Below, piece by piece: positions 52,527-60,489 of a stretch of DNA of 64,000 bases. The DNA is from Roseimaritima ulvae (GTDB lineage Bacteria > Planctomycetota > Planctomycetia > Pirellulales > Pirellulaceae), in contig NZ_CP042914.1 in assembly GCF_008065135.1 (NCBI RefSeq), positions 4,321,404 to 4,385,403 on the forward strand. Reading direction: 5' to 3'. The translations under genes were made by a program, and so were the position numbers. The notes beneath the pieces are model-generated. The model ran no database searches and was not told the origin of the DNA. It saw nothing but the letters and a program-made list of their open reading frames with translations. Positions within the stretch are counted from its first letter, which is position 1; the number at the start of each line of letters is the position of its first letter.

Positions 52527-52628
52527 GTCGCTACCTTCGCCAGAAGGTGGGGGACCATGTTACTGTTGCACACGGCCCGGGGGACCATGCTACTGTTGCA
52601 CACGGCCCGGGGGACCATGCTACGGGTT
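52527..52628. repeat. GTAG-like hairpin and a 30-bp tandem repeat
   Basis: 52527-52550 is a hairpin with arms CTACCTT/AAGGTGG and loop CGCCAG (foot GTCG). From 52549 a 30-bp unit beginning GGGGGACCATG repeats 2.7 times (starts 52549, 52579, 52609). The last partial unit runs into the stop codon of the convergent flavoprotein gene. Confidence 0.85.
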
Positions 52629-54140
52629 GACGGCGGTGTGGTGGTACATGTTGTGGACGGTCCGGTCGCATAGGCCAACGTGGTTGTACGGGGCAATCGC
52701 CTCGGCCACTTCTGCAAAGAAACGATCGCTGGCTGGACGCCGGTCAGGGGAAGCTAAAGCGTGCTCCAGTCGTTGCTGTAGCTCGCCCACAATCGCTTGA
52801 AAATCGGCTTCGTCGGCACACAGAAATGCCGGAGCGGCCTTGCCTGGGTCAAAACCGTGTTCCAAACGCCGCTGCTCGTACGTTGTCGCGGCGGCGAAAT
52901 ACAGCATCGAATAGGGCACAAACAAATCAAAATGGTGCCGGCATCGATAGCTTCCATGCACCAACCGGTCGATCAAATCCAGCTCCGCCGCAACCGTTCG
53001 CTGGTAGCCGGCCAATCGCTCTGGCAGCGACTCACGTCCCCAGTGTTGCTCTAATAATCCGACCAACCGTTCGACGCCACACATGGTTTGCGCCAGGCCC
53101 GGGCTGTACAGCGGATCCACAAAACCGGCCGTGTGCGGCAGCAGCGCCCAGTTTTCTCCGGCGCTCGGTTCCCACCGCCGCTGCAATCGTCCGGTCCGCG
53201 TCAGCCCACGCTCGGGCGCGACAACGCGGGCGTCTGCGAACTGGTCCGCCAATGTTGGATAACGCTCCAGCAACGCGTTCCATTCGGCTGTCGGCGAAAG
53301 CTTGGCAGGCCCCGCCTGGCAGCCCCCCTCAAGTGCAAAACCAACGCTGGTGACGCCATTGTCGAACCGCAATTGCCACATCCAACCCTCTTGCAACAGA
53401 TGATGCACGGCTGCGATGTCGCTGCGGAACGGATAGGCATCCAGGTCGGCGTTTTGAGCAACCAACATTTCCTGCCAGGGCGTGACCCCTTCGAAATGAG
53501 CGAACAGCGCCCGTGAGTTGGTCCGCATTCGTGACGTTTTGTTGGTCAAACCCAATATGTGAGGCAGAAAAGCGGCCTCGCCCGTGGCGTCGATCAAAAA
53601 TTTCGCTGTGATGGAAAGGGGAATGTTTTCGCGGCTACCGGAAAGTTTCCACGTCGGCTGGCATTGCTCCGCGATGAATTCGGTTTGATCGATATAGGGA
53701 ATGCCGGCCGCCTGCACTTGTCGAACGAGAAAAGCATCGACATCGGATCGCAGCCAGTGCGTATCGGCATGCCTGTCGTCGCTGCTTGCCGCCACCAACA
53801 GTTCATTGGAGTGATCGGACAGAGGCCGGAACGGTTGCCCGGGACATTGATGAAAGTACGAAAAGCCTCGTTTTAATCCGCAGGTCAGTTGCGGATAGTT
53901 TGCTTTCCAGGTTCCGTACTGCGACAGCGGAAGCAGAGCGGGCAATTCATACCGTTGGGCCAGATCGCGGAGCACTAGGTCGGCGGTAGGTGTGGAGGAT
54001 TCACCAATCGCAAATCGGGGATGGCTGCCGCGGTCCAACAGCACGACGCTCAGGCCGATGCGGTTCAACAACAGCGCGATCAAACTGCCCCCGCACCCCG
54101 CGCCGACGACGGCCACGTCGACCGCGTGATGTTCCCTCAT
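52620..54140 (-). CDS. Flavin-dependent oxidoreductase, tryptophan-halogenase-like
   Basis: The ~506-aa protein has the FAD fold VDVAVVGAGCGGSLIALLL, then the halogenase-superfamily segment FAIGESSTPTADLVLRDLA. LIDATGEAAFLPHIL follows, and AGFVDPLYSPGLAQTM matches the conserved GFIDPLxSxG loop. The WxWxIP signature of true halogenases is only WMWQLRF here, so halogenation is not assured. The catalytic Lys was not identified. Start ATG 54140 overlaps the radical SAM stop (ATGA). It is the last gene of a three-gene operon. Its stop sits at the edge of a 30-bp tandem repeat. Confidence 0.85.
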   Translation of the reverse strand: MREHHAVDVAVVGAGCGGSLIALLLNRIGLSVVLLDRGSHPRFAIGESSTPTADLVLRDLAQRYELPALLPLSQYGTWKANYPQLTCGLKRGFSYFHQCPGQPFRPLSDHSNELLVAASSDDRHADTHWLRSDVDAFLVRQVQAAGIPYIDQTEFIAEQCQPTWKLSGSRENIPLSITAKFLIDATGEAAFLPHILGLTNKTSRMRTNSRALFAHFEGVTPWQEMLVAQNADLDAYPFRSDIAAVHHLLQEGWMWQLRFDNGVTSVGFALEGGCQAGPAKLSPTAEWNALLERYPTLADQFADARVVAPERGLTRTGRLQRRWEPSAGENWALLPHTAGFVDPLYSPGLAQTMCGVERLVGLLEQHWGRESLPERLAGYQRTVAAELDLIDRLVHGSYRCRHHFDLFVPYSMLYFAAATTYEQRRLEHGFDPGKAAPAFLCADEADFQAIVGELQQRLEHALASPDRRPASDRFFAEVAEAIAPYNHVGLCDRTVHNMYHHTAVNP

Positions 54141-55099
54141 GGCGTGTTCTCCTGACACGAGCATGACACCGGCGGCAGGGGTTGCTGCGTCACGTTCATC
54201 TGGTGCAAACGTTTGCGCCGGAGCCCCACGCAGCGACGGCAATCGGCGAAGCGCTCGATGTCCCACAAGTCAACAAACACCCTGCCGCGGCCTGTTGCCA
54301 ATGCGAGGCCCTGTTCCATAACGCTTTCCAACGCGGATAGGGAAGGCGGAGCGAAATGCTCGTTCGCCTGCAGTTGTTCCATCACTCCGTTGCCGCTACG
54401 TGTGGGGATCACCGCGCAGCATCCGACGCCCAGCGAGAAAGCATAGTCCAGCGATCGCAGAGCCCAATCGATGCCTTCCGGTTCCGACAGGAAGGGCGGC
54501 TTTAAGAGGATGAAACTGCGGACGGCGATTTCGGCGGCCAGCAAAAATTCCACGGCTCGAGCGTAATCGTCCAGCGTCATTTGTTTGTTCAGGGCGGGCA
54601 AGACATCCGAGTGAATGGTTTCCAAGCCCATGGCGATTTCCAGCGGCGTCGCTTCGAGCAACCGCTGGAATTGCACGCACGCCGGCGTACACAGCCGTGG
54701 ATGGTTTTCGACGATCACGTTCTCAAAGACCCGCACCCGGTTGGCGATGGCTTGATAATCCGCCGAAGGGATCGCTTGGGGATCGAAGAAGTTGCCGCTG
54801 TTATAAAGTTTGATCTGCTGAGCTGCGGGCAGTCGGTCGAGGGCAAAATCGATCTGTTTGGGGATGGCGCCTGGTGGGACGCGATCGTCCGTGGTGTTCT
54901 TCCACAGGTCACACATCAAACACCGGAAGGGGCATTCACGATTGGTCAGAAAGACGGTCGCTACATCAACGAGTTGTCCATCCGCGGCCGGTTCGGGTTC
55001 GACCAGAAAAGCATAAGGACGAAACGGATCGACCGGATTTTTTTCCGGCCGTTGCCGCAAAATCTGTTCGCTGCTGAGTTGCCGCAGTGGGAGACGCAT
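54137..55099 (-). CDS. Radical SAM protein
   Basis: The 320-aa protein has the iron-sulfur motif CPFRCLMCDLW (CxxxCxxC) near residue 56. QIKLYNSGNFFDP and EIAMGLETIHSDVLPALNKQMTLDDYARAVEFL follow, a barrel layout like Elp3/MiaB-group radical SAM domains. A C-terminal CRRCVGLRRK pair and CSC could hold extra metal or be structural. The substrate is unknown. Its start shares one base with the stop of the asparagine-synthase-like gene (TGATG), and its stop overlaps the flavoprotein start, so the three are almost certainly cotranslated. Confidence 0.9.
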   Translation of the reverse strand: MRLPLRQLSSEQILRQRPEKNPVDPFRPYAFLVEPEPAADGQLVDVATVFLTNRECPFRCLMCDLWKNTTDDRVPPGAIPKQIDFALDRLPAAQQIKLYNSGNFFDPQAIPSADYQAIANRVRVFENVIVENHPRLCTPACVQFQRLLEATPLEIAMGLETIHSDVLPALNKQMTLDDYARAVEFLLAAEIAVRSFILLKPPFLSEPEGIDWALRSLDYAFSLGVGCCAVIPTRSGNGVMEQLQANEHFAPPSLSALESVMEQGLALATGRGRVFVDLWDIERFADCRRCVGLRRKRLHQMNVTQQPLPPVSCSCQENTP

Positions 55100-56427
55100 C
55101 AGGCATACTGTTTTGCGAAGGCTGTTCGATAAGCCGTTTCGTCGGCGGGAAACAGTTCGGCAAAACGTTGTTCGCTGACCGCGCCGCGCTGGAATCGCCG
55201 TTTTTCAAACGTAGGCATGGTGATGCCCGTAATGGCCTCGACGCCCAGTCGGACGATTTCACCCTTCAGGGCGTACAGTCGATCTTGTTGCCAGTCCGTC
55301 AACTCGATGAAGGGGATACCTTCGGCGACTTCAATCACATTGGGCAACGCGTAAGGGCTGAACCCACGAAACCCGAAATGTCTAGCCGGCGCGTGAGACC
55401 GCACATGTCCACGACTTTGCCCGCCGGAATAGGTCAGCGAGTGCTTGACCGCCTGCACGCCCCAGCCCTCCTGGTACAGCAGCGGGTTGTTGAGGACGCT
55501 GCGAATCGTTAGTTCCGAATTATCTTCGATCGGATAGTCCTTCAGGTTCTCGTCGCCGCCGTCGCCATCGATCAAGTACTTCCAATCGGGATAGCGTTGA
55601 CGAATACCCTGACACAGGGCCAGCGTCACGGTGGCCGCTTGAACGTCCAGCGGCTTGTAGTCTTCGATCACGCGGATCGCCTGGCGATAGTCCAACGCCG
55701 AATGGTCGACCGAGATCGGCTCCCAAAACATCGATAGATCGAGTTCCCCCAGAAACTGTTCCGCCTGAGCGACATCCTCGCCGCCGTGATCGACGGACAA
55801 GGTGAACGCTTTCAGACGTGCGGGCGACTCGCCGCGTTTGAGCAAGGCGTGGTAGAGCAGCAGGAACACCGAACCGCTGTCGATGCCGCCCGAGAACAAG
55901 ACGCCCAGGGGTTGATCGGTCGCGATGGTGTCCAGCCAACGATGGATTTCATCCGACAGGGCACCGATATAGTTTCGGCCGATTTCCTGCAGATCGGTGC
56001 TCGACTGATTGCGTGGCGGGGTGAAGTAACGGGTGGCCTGGGGATTGGGATCCGGACAGCCGATGAGAGCCAATTCGACGATGTAGTGAGCCGGCACCAT
56101 GCGGGTGTAGGAAGGATGGAATTGATCCGCCAAACCTTCGCTTTGCAGAAAGTTGTAAATCTCGTCGATCCGTTCGGCAACCACCAGACACGGCCCCTCA
56201 GCGCGTTTGGCCAAAAAGTACCTCATGGGGCGGCCGATGGAACGAGCCATGCGAATCGCCGTACCCTGTTTATGGATCAGGGCAAAATGACCGTCGATTC
56301 CCCGCACCTGTTGGGGATCTCCGGAACCAACCCGCGCGACAGCCTCTTCCACGGGCATATTGAAAATCAAATTCTCCGCAGGATCGAGCAGATTGACCAA
56401 TCGTTCAACAAGGGCGGTGGAATGCAT
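55099..56427 (-). CDS. Asparagine-synthase-like amide ligase without glutaminase Cys
   Basis: The ~442-aa protein begins with a domain resembling the class II glutaminase fold (GIDGHFALIHKQGTAIRMARS) but lacks the N-terminal Cys nucleophile. Then comes the ATP PP-loop LGVLFSGGIDSGSVFLLLYH, and DGDGGDENLKDYP in place of GEGADELFGGY. The pattern recalls beta-lactam synthetase and lasso-peptide cyclase McjC, which activate a carboxylate by adenylation without using glutamine. ATG 56427 was chosen because upstream in-frame sequence looks untranslated. It is first in an operon with a radical SAM enzyme and a flavoprotein. Confidence 0.85.
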   Translation of the reverse strand: MHSTALVERLVNLLDPAENLIFNMPVEEAVARVGSGDPQQVRGIDGHFALIHKQGTAIRMARSIGRPMRYFLAKRAEGPCLVVAERIDEIYNFLQSEGLADQFHPSYTRMVPAHYIVELALIGCPDPNPQATRYFTPPRNQSSTDLQEIGRNYIGALSDEIHRWLDTIATDQPLGVLFSGGIDSGSVFLLLYHALLKRGESPARLKAFTLSVDHGGEDVAQAEQFLGELDLSMFWEPISVDHSALDYRQAIRVIEDYKPLDVQAATVTLALCQGIRQRYPDWKYLIDGDGGDENLKDYPIEDNSELTIRSVLNNPLLYQEGWGVQAVKHSLTYSGGQSRGHVRSHAPARHFGFRGFSPYALPNVIEVAEGIPFIELTDWQQDRLYALKGEIVRLGVEAITGITMPTFEKRRFQRGAVSEQRFAELFPADETAYRTAFAKQYA

Positions 56428-56585
56428 GGAGGCCTCGATAAGGGGCAAGAACACAGAATCGCAGAACAAGCCCAGAGTATGACGGATTGCGCCAACGATG
56501 GGGCAGAGGGGCGGGCTTGCTTTGTAGTGTCCAGTTGTCACCCCCACCGAGGCAAGGCCCCGGTGGCAGCAGAAACTGCCGTCAG

Positions 56586-57731
56586 CTACGGGGCTTCGTC
56601 GAACTGAAACTCTTCTTCTTCGACGGTGATTTCGGCGTTTCCGAACATCCCGCCGACGGTTTGAGCCAGCGAATCGATCACTTGATCAAACTCCTGCTGC
56701 GTGTTGGCGCCCAACAGTGCGTTCAGCGGAGCGGAGGCCATCATCACGCCCATTTGCATCTGCATCATCTGTTGCTGGCCTTCGGGCGATTTGAGTTTAG
56801 CCACCGTGTCACGTTGCTCCTGCATCATCTCATCCCAGCCCTCGACCATATCGGCGGGCAACCAACGGTTTTCTACTTTGACGAATTTCACTTCGTCGAC
56901 CTCGTCGCCCATCGTGATGCGAAACACTGCTTCGCTGGCGGATTCCGAAAGCGTTTCGATCTTGGGCGCTTCGGCGAGATTTCCAAACGGACTCTGTTCC
57001 ATCGTGCCAACCTTTTCGGTGAAGGCCACAAAGGCGGCGCGGATCGCCGGGGCATCGCTGGCGATAAATTGAGCCATATCGAATTGCTTCATCGCTTCCT
57101 GATCGGTCAGCCGGCTGTTGGCGATGGAAGCCAACAAGTTCGCGGCGGCATCCCAAGCTTGCTTGGTGGACTCGTCATTGCTCAACATCGCTCCCAGCGT
57201 GGGGTTGTTCAAGAACATGTCGCGTTTGGTCTTGACCAGCTCACTGGCATTTTTGACCAACCCCGCCACGCCTCTCCATATCGCCGGGTCGATGGCGTCG
57301 GCGTGCATGCGAATGTTTTGCTGGACGTCGCGTTGGTACTTGGGCGTCAAGCCATCCCAGAGCGTTGGCAGATGAAAATGCACCATCGCTTGAGACATAA
57401 TTTCGGCGGTTTCGCGAGCCGTGGGATTGGCGCCCAACTTGCTTGCTGCGCCATCCATTACCGGCCCCCCCGCCTCGGCCGCGCCGCCCGCCGCCGCGTG
57501 CAACTGTTTGGCCTGCGCAATACTTGCGGCGTTCAGCCGTTGCACCGGCACCGAGATTACCTGGCCGTTACTCTTTTTCAGATACACCAGTCCGTTGGCG
57601 AACTTTTCAAATTCGGCTTCGATGCGAAATTGGCCGGAGCTGTCGGTCCAGGTTTCCGCTTGGACGCGGTCACCGGCAGCAACTGCCCAGCCGATCGCCA
57701 GGGACAAAAACAAAACGTGTCTAAATTGCAT
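56586..57731 (-). CDS. Exported SHD1-domain protein
   Basis: The ~381-aa protein has a signal peptide at residues ~1-25 (RHVLFLSLAIGWAVAAGDRVQA). An SHD1 domain follows directly (TWTDSSGQFRIEAEFEKFANGLVYLKK, then VISVPVQRLNAASIAQAKQL), a fold seen in eukaryotic Sla1 and abundant in planctomycete secreted proteins. The remaining ~290 residues are helical, with a Met/Gln-rich stretch (EGQQQMMQMQMGVMMAS) and an acidic end. ATG 57731 starts the signal peptide. The stop lies in GTAGC, followed by inverted repeats (GGCAG/CTGCC and CACCG/CGGTG) that could end transcription. Confidence 0.82.
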   Translation of the reverse strand: MQFRHVLFLSLAIGWAVAAGDRVQAETWTDSSGQFRIEAEFEKFANGLVYLKKSNGQVISVPVQRLNAASIAQAKQLHAAAGGAAEAGGPVMDGAASKLGANPTARETAEIMSQAMVHFHLPTLWDGLTPKYQRDVQQNIRMHADAIDPAIWRGVAGLVKNASELVKTKRDMFLNNPTLGAMLSNDESTKQAWDAAANLLASIANSRLTDQEAMKQFDMAQFIASDAPAIRAAFVAFTEKVGTMEQSPFGNLAEAPKIETLSESASEAVFRITMGDEVDEVKFVKVENRWLPADMVEGWDEMMQEQRDTVAKLKSPEGQQQMMQMQMGVMMASAPLNALLGANTQQEFDQVIDSLAQTVGGMFGNAEITVEEEEFQFDEAP

Positions 57732-57862
57732 GAGAGCCTCGATGATATAGAGCCAAAGAAATAGGAGCAGGGTGCGCATTGAGGTGGCGGCCCAGCAGAA
57801 CTGGGCCGCCATATCAGAGGCCGAACAGGGGCGATCGTGAGGGCGCTAAAAACAGCTGGCAG

Positions 57863-59365
57863 CTAGCTTTTTTTGACCAACGACCAATCGCGACGTTGGC
57901 GGCTGCTGGGAATCCCCATCTTTTTACGATACTTGGTCACCGTACGGCGAGCCACCGTCATCCCCACTTTGTTCAGTTCTTCCACCAGATCTTCATCGCT
58001 GTGGGGGCTGCTCTTGTCTTCCTTGTCAATCAATTCCTGCAGCTTCAAGCGAATCGTATCCCAGGCCACGTCTTCACCGCCGTCGGTCTGGGTACCGCCG
58101 ACGAAGAAGCGTTTCATCGGCAAAATGCCTCGCGGGGTCTGCATCCATTTATCGTCGACCGCGCGACTGACCGTGGTCACATGCACGCCCACGCGATCGG
58201 CGATCTGCTGCATTTTCAGCGGTTCGATGGCTTCGGGACCTTCATCCAAAAACCGCGACTGATGTTCCACGATCGCTTGAGCAACTTTGGTGAGCGTGCT
58301 GCGTCGTTGCTCGATCGAATCGATCAACCATTGCGCGCCGTTGATCTTCTTCTTGATGAACTCACGTTCTTCGTTGGTGCTGGTCGGATCCTGCAGCCGC
58401 GTGCGGTAGTACTCGCTGATATACAATCGCGGCACGCGGTCATCGTCCAGCGTGACCTTGTAGTCGCCCGACTCGTCCTGTTCGACAATCACATCGGGCG
58501 TGACCGTGGGCACGTACGTTTTGGTGAACGCGTTGCCGGGTTTGGGATTCAACTTGTGCATCGCATCGCGAGCCGTCTGAATCGTTTCGATGCTAAAGCC
58601 GGTCTTCCGCTGAATGGCCGGCATACGGTTTTCGGCCAAGTCTTGCAGGTGGTTGCTGATCAGCGTTTTCATTTCGTCGTGCAACGGCATCTCGGGTTGC
58701 AGTTGCAGCAACAGGCACTCGCGAAGGTCGCGGGCGGCGATGCCAATCGGTTCGAGCGACTGCACAACGGCCAACGCCTCTTTGGCAATCTCGAGGTCTT
58801 CTTTGGAGTGATTCGAGGGCAGCAGGTCGTTCAGCGGCATCCGCAGATAACCGCCATCGCGGGCATCCAGCGTACTGATGATGCGTTCGGCCATGGCTTC
58901 GACGTGATCGTCGATATCCATTTCGGCCAGTTGATGCAGCAGGAAATCGTTCAGCGATTCGGGCCGCATTTCCGCGTTGGCCATCAGGTCGTGACGGCGA
59001 TCAGCGTCGTCCTGGATCCGGTTGGCTGAACGGCGAAAGGAGTCATCGAACGTATTGGGCAGCTCGCTGTCCATGTTCAACAACCGCTCGAAGTCCTCCT
59101 TGTTGTCGTGATCGTTATCGACCACCAACTCTTTTTCGGTTTCCGCCCGGGTGTCTTTGGAGTTGCCGTCGACATCATCGTTTTCGTCCGGAGCCAGCGG
59201 ATCACTATCCTGCTGTTCAAGCAGCGGATTTTCGTTCATCTCCCGCTCGATGCGTTCTTGCAAAGCTTGCACGGGTAATTGCAAAATCTCCATCGACTGG
59301 ATCATTCGCGGCGCAATTTTCTGAACTTGCAACTGCCGGGCATCGAGGCCCATCGACATGCGCAT
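57863..59365 (-). CDS. rpoN: RNA polymerase sigma-54 factor
   Basis: The 500-aa protein has the activator-interacting region I at residues ~10-50, QKIAPRMIQSMEILQLPVQALQERIEREMNENPLLEQ. An acidic region II follows, then the core-binding domain. Near the C-terminus is the RpoN box, ARRTVTKYRKKMGIPSSRQR, which recognises the -24 element. ATG 59359 is an alternative start. No bacterial enhancer-binding protein is encoded nearby. It lies 105 bp downstream of recR on the same strand, possibly with its own promoter. Confidence 0.96.
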   Translation of the reverse strand: MRMSMGLDARQLQVQKIAPRMIQSMEILQLPVQALQERIEREMNENPLLEQQDSDPLAPDENDDVDGNSKDTRAETEKELVVDNDHDNKEDFERLLNMDSELPNTFDDSFRRSANRIQDDADRRHDLMANAEMRPESLNDFLLHQLAEMDIDDHVEAMAERIISTLDARDGGYLRMPLNDLLPSNHSKEDLEIAKEALAVVQSLEPIGIAARDLRECLLLQLQPEMPLHDEMKTLISNHLQDLAENRMPAIQRKTGFSIETIQTARDAMHKLNPKPGNAFTKTYVPTVTPDVIVEQDESGDYKVTLDDDRVPRLYISEYYRTRLQDPTSTNEEREFIKKKINGAQWLIDSIEQRRSTLTKVAQAIVEHQSRFLDEGPEAIEPLKMQQIADRVGVHVTTVSRAVDDKWMQTPRGILPMKRFFVGGTQTDGGEDVAWDTIRLKLQELIDKEDKSSPHSDEDLVEELNKVGMTVARRTVTKYRKKMGIPSSRQRRDWSLVKKS

Positions 59366-59470
59366 CAGAGGGTACTCCAGAGGAGGTGATATGATTATTA
59401 AAAGCTGGCGACAAGGGAACTTTACGAGCCAATTATCAACAGGCCAATCGCCAATCGACAGGTTGGACCG

Positions 59471-60073
59471 TCAAAGTTTTTGCCGTCCGGTGAGGGCGTC
59501 CGCCAAAATTTCTTTGTTGGCATATTCCAGTACGCTGCCCGCTGTAATGCCCCGCGCCAGCCGCGTTACATTGACCGAAAACTCGCTTAACTGGTTCGAA
59601 ATAAACAGCGAGGTGCCGTCGCCTTCGAGCGTAGGGTTGGTGGCCATAATGACTTCCTGAAAGTTACCCGTACGAACCCGTTCCACCAGCGGGTCAATCG
59701 TCAGTTGATCGGGTCCAATCCCGTCCAACGGAGCAATACGTCCGAGTAATACATGGTACAAACCGCGGTAAACCCCGGCCTGTTCCAGCGACATCAAATC
59801 CCGTGGCTGTTCGACGATGCACAACCGCGTGGGATCGCGTTGCGGATCCCGACAAACCTCACAGGCCGGCCCTTCGGAGAGGTTGAAACAGGTTTCGCAG
59901 TAGCGAACGTTTTCACGCACGCGTCGGATCGCATCGGCCAACGCTAACGCTTCGGCTTTGGGCACCCGCAACAGGTGATAGGCCAGTCGTTCGGCGCTCT
60001 TACGACCGATGCCGGGCAACCGCCCTAGTTGTTGGACCAAATCGTCCACCGATCCCGATTCTGCTGAAATCAC
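59471..60073 (-). CDS. recR: Recombination protein RecR
   Basis: The 200-aa protein acts with RecF and RecO in gap repair. The helix-hairpin-helix is LGRLPGIGRKSAERLAYHLL. The zinc finger is CETCFNLSEGPACEVC with all four Cys. The Toprim domain begins RLCIVEQPRDLMSLEQAGVYRGLYHVL, and NPTLEGDGTSLFISN follows. It starts six bases after the ybaB stop, the common bacterial order dnaX-ybaB-recR. Confidence 0.96.
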   Translation of the reverse strand: MISAESGSVDDLVQQLGRLPGIGRKSAERLAYHLLRVPKAEALALADAIRRVRENVRYCETCFNLSEGPACEVCRDPQRDPTRLCIVEQPRDLMSLEQAGVYRGLYHVLLGRIAPLDGIGPDQLTIDPLVERVRTGNFQEVIMATNPTLEGDGTSLFISNQLSEFSVNVTRLARGITAGSVLEYANKEILADALTGRQKL

Positions 60074-60079
60074 GGCTGA

Positions 60080-60427
60080 TCAACCACCCGTCAACGAGGC
60101 CAAGGCACCGTCCATGCCGGGCAAGCCGTCCAGCTTCAGTTCATTCGTGACGCCCTGCATGGCTTCGGCAAACTTCTGCTTGGCTTCGACGTGTCCTTGA
60201 TTACAGACCTCGCGAATCCAGATTTGCAATTGTTCGTCGGCGTGCTGTTGGCTGTCGAACTGAATCGAAAGCATGTCACCAAGACCGTTAAACACGGCCG
60301 TCACCGCGCCATCGCCGGCGCTGACTCCAAACGTTTCATTGCGGAGCTGTTCAGTCATCTCCGCCATCGCTTCGGGCAACTTTTGCAAGCCACCCATCAT
60401 CGAGGCAATACTTCCAAATTTAAACAT
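60080..60427 (-). CDS. ybaB: YbaB/EbfC nucleoid-associated protein
   Basis: The 115-aa protein fits the YbaB family: N-terminal helix MFKFGSIASMMGGLQKLPEAMAEMTEQLR, central beta-sheet GVSAGDGAVTAVFNGLGDMLSIQFD, and C-terminal helix. It is a small DNA-binding dimer that coats the nucleoid. The gene is between dnaX (62-bp gap) and recR (6-bp gap). The family's usual GGM-rich start is recognisable in MMGGLQ. Confidence 0.92.
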   Translation of the reverse strand: MFKFGSIASMMGGLQKLPEAMAEMTEQLRNETFGVSAGDGAVTAVFNGLGDMLSIQFDSQQHADEQLQIWIREVCNQGHVEAKQKFAEAMQGVTNELKLDGLPGMDGALASLTGG

Positions 60428-60489
60428 CTGAATCCTTTAGCTCGGCTCACCGGAGCCCTACGTTGTGCTCGCCGTCGTCGCCCGGTCCG

